Of a stretch of 8,439 nt of DNA, positions 1 through 6,366 are shown piece after piece (position 1 is the stretch's first letter; the number at the start of each line of letters is the position of its first letter). The DNA comes from Dehalococcoidia bacterium (GTDB lineage Bacteria; Chloroflexota; Dehalococcoidia; JACVQG01), in the NCBI GenBank assembly GCA_015661045.1, contig JACVQG010000033.1, positions 1 through 8,439 on the forward strand, in the 5' to 3' direction. Made by a program: the position numbers and the translations under genes. The notes under the pieces were generated by a model. That model saw only the letters and a list, made by a program, of their open reading frames with translations, ran no database searches and was not told the origin of the DNA.

Positions 1-2738
1 GGAGCTATTTCATCAAAGTCGAAAAGCCAGGACTCGAAATCGGGTATATCCAGTATCGTTGGCGAATCTTCAAGCAGCGACTTATTTCCTATAAAGGGCT
101 TGTCGTCCAGTTGGGGATAACCTTCCGGTGGAGCATCCTGTACCGGGTCATCATAAAATAAAGGCTCCCACAGTTCAAACGCCGAAGGTATTGGGTTTCC
201 CATCCTGGCATTCACCCTGGCTGCCTCCGCCAGCACCTGCTGAACAGCCTCCAGCGGTACTCTGGCTAACGTGCCAACCCCGGATTGAAGTTCTTCGATA
301 ACTCGCTTAACATCACCGGGGTCCGGTATGATGCGGCCCCAGGCATCCTTGATACCATAACTGTCTTTGTGTAGCACCGACGCAAACTTCACTGAGCCGC
401 CTTGATGGCGACGAACCACAATCGCCATCTGTGCCCCGACACCATCTATTATGCTCAGATAAGCCGCCTGGAGTGGATGCACAAAGAGTGGCCGGGTGAT
501 GTTCTTCCCGGGGCTGGTCTCCAGGTTTCGGATAGTCACCACCATTTCGGCTTGTTCCGCCGGCTCCCTCAGGAAATCAGATAGCCTCTTGAGGGCTCTT
601 AGATCCCTGCGGTCACCCCTATCCACCAGGAAATTTATCGCCACATCCCTGACGTCAGGACTGAGGTAATGGAGAAGGGACCTGAAGAGGGGCAACGCCT
701 GTTCCCCGGGCTGGGCTGCTATATCTTTCAACAATGCCAGCCTTTCCAGAGGGGAAAGGACCATGATATATTTGATAACCTCTGTTATCATGTCCTCACT
801 GGTTTCCGGGTTTTGGGCGGTCAGAGCCAGTAATTCCAGGAGACTCCCGTAAGCATCTTTTATAGTGGACAGGAAAATGCTCCGCGCTTCGTTCTCTCCT
901 TCATCAGGCCATCCCAGACACTGATGAGCTACAAGCCGGATTACATCTGGCGCCTCCCGTTCCTCGGCAATGCGTTGTAAATAGGCCGGGCTGTCTTCCC
1001 CGGCAAAACCGATGAGTAGCTGTAACGCAAGTTCGGGAATTTTGATTGCTCCCGCAATCAGCCGCCGGGTTAACAACTCAGGGATCCTGTTCCGTTTCGC
1101 CCAGGCCTTACGCAGGACTTTCTCCCTATCAGACTCAGATAGGTCAGGGTCTTCTAACGCCTCCAACGCACCGAGCAATTCTGCATCTCCGGGATGTGGC
1201 ACGTTCGATATTTGGTTTGTGTACGGCTTCGCCCTGCCTTTTGTGGCGGGCAGTGTCGGGGGTGTTGTAGCCAGGAACTCCTGCTCCTTTAGCCCCAGAG
1301 CGGACTTCAGCTTGTTCACATCGTAGGTCACATCACCTTGCGTTTTCCGGTGTTCATCGCGGTTTTCGAAGTCCTTTAACAGAGCTATAACTTTGGCCCT
1401 GCCCCGTTTAGTCTTTACTGCCTGCCTCGGCGTCTGACCGTCCAGGGCGGGCACAGGCTCATCTAGCCAGCGCTGATAGTGCTTGTCCATAAGCCCGGCA
1501 AGCAGCTTCCTCTCGGTTGCCCGTGGCAGCTTTTTCTCCGTTCTTGGGGTGGATGCCTCCTTTTTTGGCTCTTTGAGCCACCGGTCAACACTTTCTTTGG
1601 AGTCGGCCACGTGATTTATAGCGTCGCTGCAACAGTCTTCCAGAAGTTTTTTCCCGGCCGCCAGTCTTTCTGCCGAGAAACAAGACAGGACAAGGCGCTT
1701 GTCACCGAGGCTGACATTGCCAAGGACAGTCCGGCCCCTTTCGCCCGAAACAGAATACGACGATTCAGTTATCACAATACCCTTACCACCTTTGGGTTGA
1801 ACCGGCGTAAACCCGTCCACAGGTTCACCTACCCAATCGAATCTGGCGCTTTTTGGCTCATCTTCATCTGGACCAACAAAGCGAAGGGAAGGGTGTTTTT
1901 TCAGTCTTGTTTCTGCATTCTTTCGGTCTTGCACCTGGTAAAAAGCCTGGGCAATAGAAAGCTCCTCGCCATCCGATGTCGTGAAACGTATCTTTCGAGG
2001 ACGCTCTGCCAGACGGCGAACATAAGCCACAAATCTGTGACTGGTGTCCCGCATAAAGTCCTGCCAGTTGGGGTCAGGGTGTTGCCGGGAATATTCCCTG
2101 AACGATTTGCGTGCGAATGTCTCGAGCTTTGCCTTGTCCCATTGACCAAGTACCTGTATGGCCCCTGAGAAACAGTCCGTCTGCCCTTCAATTACTATTC
2201 GACCCAGAATGATGTCCCATTTCTTAAGCTGCTGCGACGTAGAGACATCTTGCACCCGGTAATCGTGGCCCTGAAAGATATCCCGCACATGAGAACCTAC
2301 CCCCCTCTCCACCTCGATCACCTCATAGGCGCCATAAAGGGGATTCTGTAGCTGTTTTAGCATCAATCTGGCTGCCGCAGGTAGACGATCCCCCACCTCT
2401 TCGGCGAAGAGGTCTATCAGTCTTTTCCGTGAATCCAGTAGCCGGTAATCATGAACATACCAATCCATGAACAGGGAGTTATCTGCAGTATCCTTAAGGG
2501 GGAACTGCAATGCCTTGCTGGCGCTGCCCCAGAATTGCTTCAGGGCGCGGTTGAAATCACTCCTGAATCTCTCCTGGAAAATAAAGGTAGCAATATTTTG
2601 TCGCACCGCATTCGCAATCTCAAAGGGGCTGGCGCTGTCAAACGCCCTCTCCGCTTCGTCCTTGACCAGACAGCACCGCTTGTATTTCTTGCCGCTGCCG
2701 CAAGGGCAGAGATCATTTCTTCCAATCTTTGTGCTCAC
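1..2738 (-). CDS. Large SEC-C motif protein with MbcA/ParS-like segment and HEAT-like C-terminal half (partial, 3' end outside window)
   Basis: Reading the minus strand from the GTG at 2738 gives an uninterrupted frame of 912 codons that leaves the window at base 1, so the C-terminus is missing. GTG is chosen because GGGAGG lies six bases upstream and the nearby upstream ATG and GTG are out of frame. Residues 6-24 hold a SEC-C zinc motif (GRNDLCPCGSGKKYKRCC; Cys11, Cys13, Cys22, Cys23), the metal-binding tail first known from SecA and found in many unrelated proteins. Around residues 415-455 the pattern HYQRWLDEPVPALDGQTPRQA resembles the toxin-binding domain of MbcA/ParS/Xre antitoxins (W-L...P...L.G.TP). 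From about residue 520 to 720 the protein is leucine-rich and helical with HEAT-like stretches such as PDVRDVAINFLVDRGD. No signal peptide or membrane segment is visible, so it is probably cytosolic. The function is unknown; a scaffold or regulator is only a guess. The frame and SEC-C motif are secure, the other domains less so. Confidence 0.8.
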   Translation of the reverse strand, partial: MSTKIGRNDLCPCGSGKKYKRCCLVKDEAERAFDSASPFEIANAVRQNIATFIFQERFRSDFNRALKQFWGSASKALQFPLKDTADNSLFMDWYVHDYRLLDSRKRLIDLFAEEVGDRLPAAARLMLKQLQNPLYGAYEVIEVERGVGSHVRDIFQGHDYRVQDVSTSQQLKKWDIILGRIVIEGQTDCFSGAIQVLGQWDKAKLETFARKSFREYSRQHPDPNWQDFMRDTSHRFVAYVRRLAERPRKIRFTTSDGEELSIAQAFYQVQDRKNAETRLKKHPSLRFVGPDEDEPKSARFDWVGEPVDGFTPVQPKGGKGIVITESSYSVSGERGRTVLGNVSLGDKRLVLSCFSAERLAAGKKLLEDCCSDAINHVADSKESVDRWLKEPKKEASTPRTEKKLPRATERKLLAGLMDKHYQRWLDEPVPALDGQTPRQAVKTKRGRAKVIALLKDFENRDEHRKTQGDVTYDVNKLKSALGLKEQEFLATTPPTLPATKGRAKPYTNQISNVPHPGDAELLGALEALEDPDLSESDREKVLRKAWAKRNRIPELLTRRLIAGAIKIPELALQLLIGFAGEDSPAYLQRIAEEREAPDVIRLVAHQCLGWPDEGENEARSIFLSTIKDAYGSLLELLALTAQNPETSEDMITEVIKYIMVLSPLERLALLKDIAAQPGEQALPLFRSLLHYLSPDVRDVAINFLVDRGDRRDLRALKRLSDFLREPAEQAEMVVTIRNLETSPGKNITRPLFVHPLQAAYLSIIDGVGAQMAIVVRRHQGGSVKFASVLHKDSYGIKDAWGRIIPDPGDVKRVIEELQSGVGTLARVPLEAVQQVLAEAARVNARMGNPIPSAFELWEPLFYDDPVQDAPPEGYPQLDDKPFIGNKSLLEDSPTILDIPDFESWLFDFDEIA

Positions 2739-2855
2739 ACCTGGCCTCCCATAATTTATCTGGTTGCCTGACGCCCGGAATGGGCTGTGGACTCTATCTT
2801 CCCAATGTTACCCGTCAGATGGCGGTGCGTCAACTGGTTAGGAAGGCAAGACCAA

Positions 2856-2884
2856 TTGCATTATTCTCAAAAATACCCTATATT
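2856..2884 (+). promoter_or_regulatory. Predicted sigma70-type promoter of the phd-like/vapC operon
   Basis: TTGCAT at 2856-2861 (four of six matches to TTGACA) is followed after exactly 17 bases by TATATT at 2879-2884 (five of six matches to TATAAT). Transcription would start near 2891, about 35 bases before the GTG of the antitoxin. The prediction rests only on consensus and spacing. Confidence 0.55.
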
Positions 2885-2893
2885 GAGTCAAGA

Positions 2894-2907
2894 TGACCTA
2901 TTGGTCA
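2894..2907. promoter_or_regulatory. Candidate autoregulatory operator, palindrome TGACC-N4-GGTCA
   Basis: TGACCTATTGGTCA is a perfect inverted repeat with 5-base arms and a 4-base centre. It begins a few bases after the predicted transcription start and ends 18 bases before the antitoxin start codon. Phd/YefM antitoxins generally repress their own operons by binding short palindromes over or next to the promoter, so the location fits. Binding itself is inferred. Confidence 0.45.
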
Positions 2908-2925
2908 ACTGAACGGAGGTAAACC

Positions 2926-3228
2926 GTGACAAGAAAGGTTAGCGCAGCACAGGCAAAAGCGCAGCTTTCGGCTCTGGTGGCGGAGGTTGCTTATGGAGGC
3001 CAGCATATTATCATTGAACGGCGAGGTAAACCCTTAGCCGCCCTGGTGAGCATGAGGGATCTGGAACATCTGGAGGGCGAGCATGCCACCTTTGCCCAGC
3101 CACGGGGGGCACTGGCCTTAGTGGGAGCATGGCGGGATGTTTCCGATGAAGAGATAGAGTTGCTCATCTTCGACATCTACCGGACGCGTGAACGGGATAC
3201 GGGCCGCCCCGTCCACCTGGAGGCTTGA
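2926..3228 (+). CDS. Type II antitoxin, Phd/YefM family (VapB role)
   Basis: A 100-residue protein starting at GTG 2926, preceded by GGAGG with a 6-base spacer. Residues 1-48 match the Phd/YefM DNA-binding fold: VSAAQAKAQLSALVAEV, then an IIIERRGKPLAALVSMRDLE hairpin-strand segment. Family members dimerise through this part, bind the operator and repress the operon. The C-terminal half (GAWRDVSDEEIELLIFDIY, then RERDTGRPV) has the acidic, helical pattern usual in antitoxins paired with PIN toxins; this tail would wrap around and block the toxin active site. Its TGA overlaps the ATG of the next gene (TGATG), a sign of translational coupling. The length is normal and nothing suggests damage. 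Because the partner toxin is frameshifted, this may now be an orphan antitoxin. Family assignment is firm; the exact subfamily is not. Confidence 0.9.
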   Translation: MTRKVSAAQAKAQLSALVAEVAYGGQHIIIERRGKPLAALVSMRDLEHLEGEHATFAQPRGALALVGAWRDVSDEEIELLIFDIYRTRERDTGRPVHLEA

Positions 3229-3637
3229 TGTACCTGCTGGATACAGATATCCTCAGCAATCTGTTCAGGCCTACACCCTCCACTACACTGATTGCTAAGC
3301 TGGCAACGGTCCCCGTGGAGCAGCAGTTCACTTCAAGCATCACTCTGGGTGAGTTGGTATACGGGTCTCTCCGACTTGACCAAGGGGCAGGGCGCTGCTC
3401 GATCTCCTGAAAAACATGCTCCTCACCCATTTGCCTGTGCTTCCCTTTGATGCTTCGGCAGCACGAACCTACGGAGAACTGAGGGCCGAACTGGAACGGC
3501 GTGGGACACCGCTCGGAGATGCCGACATGCGAATCGGGGCTATTGCCCTGGCCCGGGGCTTGAACGTCGTCACCGGAAACACGCGCCACTTCGAGAAAAT
3601 CCCCGGCCTGACAGTAGAGAACTGGCTGGAGGGGTGA
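3228..3637 (+). pseudogene. vapC: VapC-type PIN-domain ribonuclease toxin, split by a -1 frameshift
   Basis: The toxin starts at ATG 3228, sharing one base with the antitoxin stop. The first frame gives MYLLDTDILSNLFRP and TLGELVYGSLRL, holding PIN acidic residues Asp5 and Glu42, then diverges and stops at 3408-3410. The second frame, open from 3380 to 3637, supplies the rest: LPVLPFDASAARTYGELRAE, then GDADMRIGAIALARG and the TGNTRHF end motif, with the remaining acidic residues of the active site. Adding one base in the G run 3384-3387 joins both halves into a normal VapC of about 136 residues without gap or duplication. VapC toxins are Mg-dependent ribonucleases, many cleaving tRNA or rRNA. 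As written the catalytic residues lie on two pieces, so the toxin should be inactive. A sequencing or assembly error in the homopolymer is the main alternative. The second half has an internal ATG at 3416 but no evident ribosome binding site. Confidence 0.85.
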
Positions 3638-3656
3638 AGGGAGATTATACTCAAAC

Positions 3657-3682
3657 GTAGGTCGGTGGGAAACCAGACCTAC
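3657..3682. repeat. Small inverted repeat (hairpin) between convergent genes, REP-like
   Basis: GTAGGTC at 3657-3663 and GACCTAC at 3676-3682 are perfect 7-base arms. GGT/ACC can extend the stem inside, with one bulged A and a GGGAA loop. It lies in the 100-base gap between the end of the vapC remnant and the end of the minus-strand nuclease gene. No T run follows on either strand, so it is not a canonical intrinsic terminator. Its shape recalls the short palindromic REP-type sequences dispersed between genes in many bacteria; that would need other copies in the genome. Confidence 0.5.
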
Positions 3683-3737
3683 AAATGGAAGAAGTAAGGA
3701 TGGCAAGTACGTTGTCAACTTCAATTCGTCTTGGTAA

Positions 3738-4193
3738 TCATACTTTTTCAAGTTTGAACAATAGTTTGTACTGAAATAACTCAACGTCGGGCAAGCCCTC
3801 TGTAGCAATTCGCAATTCCGGTGTAATTTCTCTGGCGACAATAACAATTCTGGCTTTGGGCGAATTTAGGAGTTGCTTCGCCTTGCTCCTGTAATATAAA
3901 GACTGACCAAGCGCCCTTTCGTGGCCACGGCTAACTTTCAATTCTACGACTACTGGAATGTCAGCCTTGTCAATTGCCAGAATATCAATTCTCCTGCCAT
4001 TTGCATCTACCGTGTATTCAATACCTTCTCTTCCCTCCTCATCCTTGAATAAGCGTAATCCCGGCTCGATTAAATGTAAGTTATTCGACAAATAGTCTCT
4101 CAGGTGCACTTCTAGGGCAAAGCTAGTTTCTTCGGGATCCTCGTCCTCCGTTTCCGCTTCTGTTTCGGCTCTGCCTTCATTCATACCTATCAT
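3738..4193 (-). CDS. NucS/DUF91-like PD-(D/E)XK nuclease domain protein
   Basis: A 151-residue protein whose ATG at 4193 overlaps the stop of the upstream gene (ATGA). The first 22 residues are strongly acidic and low in complexity (AETEAETEDEDPEE). From residue 24 the sequence follows the C-terminal nuclease domain of NucS/EndoMS (DUF91): SFALEVHLRDYLSNNLHLIE, then RRIDILAIDK with Asp70, VVVELK with Glu84 and Lys86, and a GQ at 96-97. These form the D...ExK active site plus glutamine typical of this restriction-like fold. The end (IVIVAREITPELRIATEGLPDVELFQYK, residues 116-143, abridged) is also typical. Full NucS proteins carry an additional N-terminal DNA-binding domain of about 100 residues, which is absent. 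The catalytic residues look intact, so DNA or RNA cleavage is plausible, but the substrate is unknown. Co-translation with the 92-aa protein suggests that it supplies specificity or control. Confidence 0.82.
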   Translation of the reverse strand: MIGMNEGRAETEAETEDEDPEETSFALEVHLRDYLSNNLHLIEPGLRLFKDEEGREGIEYTVDANGRRIDILAIDKADIPVVVELKVSRGHERALGQSLYYRSKAKQLLNSPKARIVIVAREITPELRIATEGLPDVELFQYKLLFKLEKV

Positions 4194-4468
4194 TTATCAT
4201 AGATTCTTCTCAAGCGTTCAATCTGCTTCTCACCTTCTTGAGTATTTCCGAAAGGCCAGACCTGTTGAACGAATTGGTCGAGGATTTTGTTTTCTTGCAA
4301 TAGGGTAACGACTCTGGCGCGCTTGAGCGTAGTGTAGTAGCTTCCCAAAGTGTCCTTTGAGTTTCTAATTTCGTCTGCCTTATTCCCGAGACCCCTGTCT
4401 GTCAGAAAACACCAAGCCAATCTAAGCGGTAGGCGTTCGAATTGTTCTCCTTCTGGGGTGCTTTCCAT
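4190..4468 (-). CDS. Conserved-looking hypothetical protein, 92 aa, coupled to the NucS-like nuclease
   Basis: The frame runs from ATG 4468, with GGAG seven bases upstream, to a TGA that overlaps the ATG of the nuclease gene by four bases, so the two are almost certainly co-translated. I do not recognise the family. The protein is soluble and mixed: a segment LPLRLAWCFLTDRGLGNKAD near residues 13-32, a basic central stretch LKRARVVTLLQENKILDQFV, and a charged end EKQIERLRRIYDK that is probably helical. There is no signal peptide, membrane helix, zinc-binding cysteine pattern or HEPN-type RxxxxH motif. Possible roles are a DNA-binding or targeting partner of the nuclease, its antitoxin-like inhibitor, or a detached N-terminal part of an ancestral larger protein. 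The gene call is well supported; the role is inference. Confidence 0.72.
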   Translation of the reverse strand: MESTPEGEQFERLPLRLAWCFLTDRGLGNKADEIRNSKDTLGSYYTTLKRARVVTLLQENKILDQFVQQVWPFGNTQEGEKQIERLRRIYDK

Positions 4469-4536
4469 TTGGATACTCCGTTTAATATAACGCTATGTCA
4501 CTTTCCATATCGTATCTTCCCACCGTGAACCACTGT

Positions 4537-4893
4537 TCAGCGATGCCTTGCTGGTTCGGTTTCTCGGGCATACAGCACTTCCCCTTTCGACAATATCTCC
4601 TCGACGAACTGGTCTCCTAAGGCAAGACGCTCTTCCACCTCTCCGGGAGTGTAGACGATGGGTGAAATAGAAATGCGGCGTTCTGGATCGTATATGAGTT
4701 TTTTGACCTCTACGTAGCGGTCTACCCATCTCTTATCCGTATCCTTGACTATGAAAAGGTCTATGTCGCTGTCTTCGGTGGGCTTTCCGTAGGCGTAGGA
4801 GCCGAAAAGGATTATCTTTTCCGGCTCATATTTATCTCTAATGCGGTCAGATATTTCCAGGATGAGCTTGCGCATTTTCCTGTCCGTAACCAT
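4537..4893 (-). CDS. MNT-type minimal nucleotidyltransferase domain protein
   Basis: A 118-residue protein with ATG at 4893 and AAGGAG seven bases upstream. It begins 11 bases after the BcrB-like gene, so it is very likely in the same transcript. Residues 29-46 hold the polymerase-beta-fold nucleotidyltransferase motif LFGSYAYGKPTEDSDIDL, with Gly31-Ser32 for the nucleotide and Asp43/Asp45 for the metal. The third carboxylate expected about 30 residues later, in a strand ending in a YTP motif, appears to be Ser77 (ISISPIVYTP), so activity may be weak or altered. MNT proteins commonly pair with an adjacent HEPN protein and act as antitoxins by adding AMP to it; no HEPN gene follows, and the next protein lacks the RxxxxH motif. 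The fold assignment is strong. Whether it is an orphan antitoxin or modifies a protein or small molecule linked to the reductase cannot be decided. Confidence 0.85.
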   Translation of the reverse strand: MVTDRKMRKLILEISDRIRDKYEPEKIILFGSYAYGKPTEDSDIDLFIVKDTDKRWVDRYVEVKKLIYDPERRISISPIVYTPGEVEERLALGDQFVEEILSKGEVLYARETEPARHR

Positions 4894-4904
4894 ACCCGGT
4901 CTCC

Positions 4905-6215
4905 TTACAACCCCACTAGCTTCCTTATCCCCATCTGCTCCATCAGGCCGTCTATCCGGTCCAGGACCTGGGCCTCGGATAGCTCCCGCTTATCGGCGGC
5001 ATTGCCCTCGTAGATGATGGTCGGGATGCCGGACTTTTGCAGCGCCAGGTAGTTCTCTACCTGGCCAAACGACAATCCGGGGCAGCCGCGATTGCTGTGC
5101 ATCATTACGCCGTCAGCATGCCAGTCCTGGACAATCCTCAAAAGCTGCCGGCTCTTTATTTCAGGCAGGGCCATGGCCCGTATCATCGGCTTTTCCTCAT
5201 ACCACAGGGCTATGGCTCTCAGGATGTCCTCGCGGGTCTTCATCCTCATTCCGCGCTCCTGAGGCAGCCGGGCCGGCCCCCACGAGCCGTCGGGATAGTC
5301 TTCCCAGGCGCCATGCAGGGCGTAGGTATATTGAGACCCCAGGACGACTGCGCCATATTGCTCCAGGTACCGGTACAGACCGAGGAAGTACCATGGGGGG
5401 ATGCCGTCGTCCCATAACCGGCACTGTTCGATGGGTAACGCCGCAATCTTATTGGCGACCCTATCTTTAACCTCGGCTAGAACCTCTTTGTAAAATGCCA
5501 GCGTCTCCGGCATATGGCGCAGGGCCACGCTGGGAAAATACAGGGTATAGATAGTCTTCTGGTCGAGGGGCGCTGGTATGGTCTGGTTCAGCATGCAGAT
5601 CTCAGCCCAGATACGAGTGCTCTCGAAGTGATTGTTGGCTGCCTTGAGCAGCTTCTCGTCATCATACTTTCTGCCTGTAACCTTCTCCATCCATTTGATG
5701 CAGGCCCCCAACTGGTCAACCACGTATTCTATAACGTCTTCATCCTTCTCCTGGCCGGGGAGCAAAGGGAAGTCCAGGGCGTAGCCTGGGATGCCCATGT
5801 GTTCGGCGACGAGTTGGTAGAACTTGCCCTCGCTTTCGCAGGCGCTTCTCCAGATAGCGAACTCACCTTTCGGGAACTCGCCGCCGTAAAGGTACTCGTT
5901 GAGGAACATGGAACCCCAGAAGTTGCGTGTATAAGCGCACATATCGCGGGCAAACCCTTTAGCCTCCGTGGCCTCGACGCATTTCTGAGAGAACTCAGGG
6001 TCACCGCCGACGCTGGCTCCGTAGGGATGGCCCTCGAAGGGGATATAATCATCGCCGAGGCCGGCGGGCAATTCCAAGAAACTGCCGCTATCCACCATGG
6101 CCAGCAGTTTGCCATCCCGTTTGGCGTTCATGACGGACTTGAAGTAGTTCAACCGCAGCTCTTTGGCTTTCTGCCAGCACTGCAGAGGTTTGGTCTGATA
6201 TTTGGTAATTGTCAT
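4905..6215 (-). CDS. Benzoyl-CoA reductase subunit B-like / 2-hydroxyacyl-CoA dehydratase D-component family protein
   Basis: A 436-residue protein with ATG at 6215 and AAGGAG nine bases upstream; the length equals that usual for BcrB/BadE/BzdO. The family (HgdB/BcrB, 2-hydroxyglutaryl-CoA dehydratase D-component) forms heterodimers whose subunits each hold a [4Fe-4S]-type cluster, and uses very low-potential electrons to reduce benzoyl-CoA or dehydrate 2-hydroxyacyl-CoA. By comparison with remembered BcrB sequences, the likely cluster ligands are Cys93 (DMCAYTR), Cys126 (IWRSACESEG) and Cys378 (SNRGCPGLSFGQ), all present. The end of the fold carries PTIIYEGNAADKRE (398-411), a typical family segment. 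It is cytosolic, with no signal peptide. The second gene of the unit after the BcrC-like gene matches the bcrC-bcrB order of known operons. The substrate cannot be read from sequence: aromatic CoA ester, 2-hydroxyacyl-CoA, or another target as in double-cubane relatives. Confidence 0.88.
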   Translation of the reverse strand: MTITKYQTKPLQCWQKAKELRLNYFKSVMNAKRDGKLLAMVDSGSFLELPAGLGDDYIPFEGHPYGASVGGDPEFSQKCVEATEAKGFARDMCAYTRNFWGSMFLNEYLYGGEFPKGEFAIWRSACESEGKFYQLVAEHMGIPGYALDFPLLPGQEKDEDVIEYVVDQLGACIKWMEKVTGRKYDDEKLLKAANNHFESTRIWAEICMLNQTIPAPLDQKTIYTLYFPSVALRHMPETLAFYKEVLAEVKDRVANKIAALPIEQCRLWDDGIPPWYFLGLYRYLEQYGAVVLGSQYTYALHGAWEDYPDGSWGPARLPQERGMRMKTREDILRAIALWYEEKPMIRAMALPEIKSRQLLRIVQDWHADGVMMHSNRGCPGLSFGQVENYLALQKSGIPTIIYEGNAADKRELSEAQVLDRIDGLMEQMGIRKLVGL

Positions 6216-6274
6216 TTAATCGTTCTCCTTGATATTGAAACCGTATGCATGGAAACGTAATAATCGTCCTGTAG

Positions 6275-6364
6275 ACCTAACCCCTGACCCCTTCCCAAAG
6301 TGGGGAAGGGGATGCTTCCGTTCAATAACCCCTTTTCGTGTCGGGAAGGGGTTGGGGGTCAGGT
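6275..6364. repeat. Intergenic inverted-repeat element, 90 bp with about 22-bp terminal arms
   Basis: The 151-base gap between the two reductase genes is largely filled by this element. Its ends, 6275-6296 and 6343-6364, are inverted copies that match at 19 of 22 positions. Two hairpins are nested inside: CCCCTTCCC (6288-6296) pairs with GGGAAGGGG (6303-6311) over a 6-base loop, and AACCCCTT (6327-6334) pairs with AAGGGGTT (6346-6353), extended to an 11-pair stem by two G-U pairs and one C-G pair. The G/C-run composition is unlike the surrounding coding sequence. It has the shape of a small non-autonomous palindromic element (MITE- or REP-like), but no transposase or clear target duplication is visible. 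In the transcript it could reduce read-through or stabilise the upstream message and so set subunit ratio. Confidence 0.7.
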
Positions 6365-6366
6365 TT

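Larger units (their letters stand above)
2739..2925. other. Divergent intergenic region between the SEC-C gene and the Phd-type antitoxin
   Basis: These 187 bases separate two genes that point away from each other. The right half carries a convincing plus-strand promoter and palindrome, listed separately. For the minus-strand SEC-C gene only a weak -10-like TAAATT just upstream of the ribosome binding site can be seen, with no good -35. No small gene was found here. Confidence 0.7.

Noticed and set aside
1479..2168. 229-codon plus-strand open frame
   Set aside because: It lies fully antisense to the SEC-C gene, whose frame continues without a stop through the region; the translation has no recognisable domain and looks random.
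3376..3400. Programmed -1 ribosomal frameshifting in vapC
   Set aside because: There is no canonical X-XXY-YYZ slippery heptamer and no obvious stimulatory structure was recognised; a lost base in the G run is simpler.
3657..3682. Bidirectional intrinsic terminator
   Set aside because: The hairpin is real but no T run follows it in either direction.
3164..3847. 227-codon minus-strand open frame across the vapC region
   Set aside because: It runs antisense to the antitoxin end and the VapC halves and overlaps the end of the nuclease gene; the translation has no family features.
4190..4893. MNT/HEPN toxin-antitoxin pair formed by the nucleotidyltransferase and the 92-aa protein
   Set aside because: The 92-aa protein lacks the HEPN RxxxxH motif and the usual length of about 130 residues, and the genes are 68 bases apart; its close coupling is with the nuclease gene instead.
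5514..6260. 248-codon plus-strand open frame
   Set aside because: It is antisense to the BcrB-like gene, which is clearly conserved in sequence; this is a codon-bias shadow.
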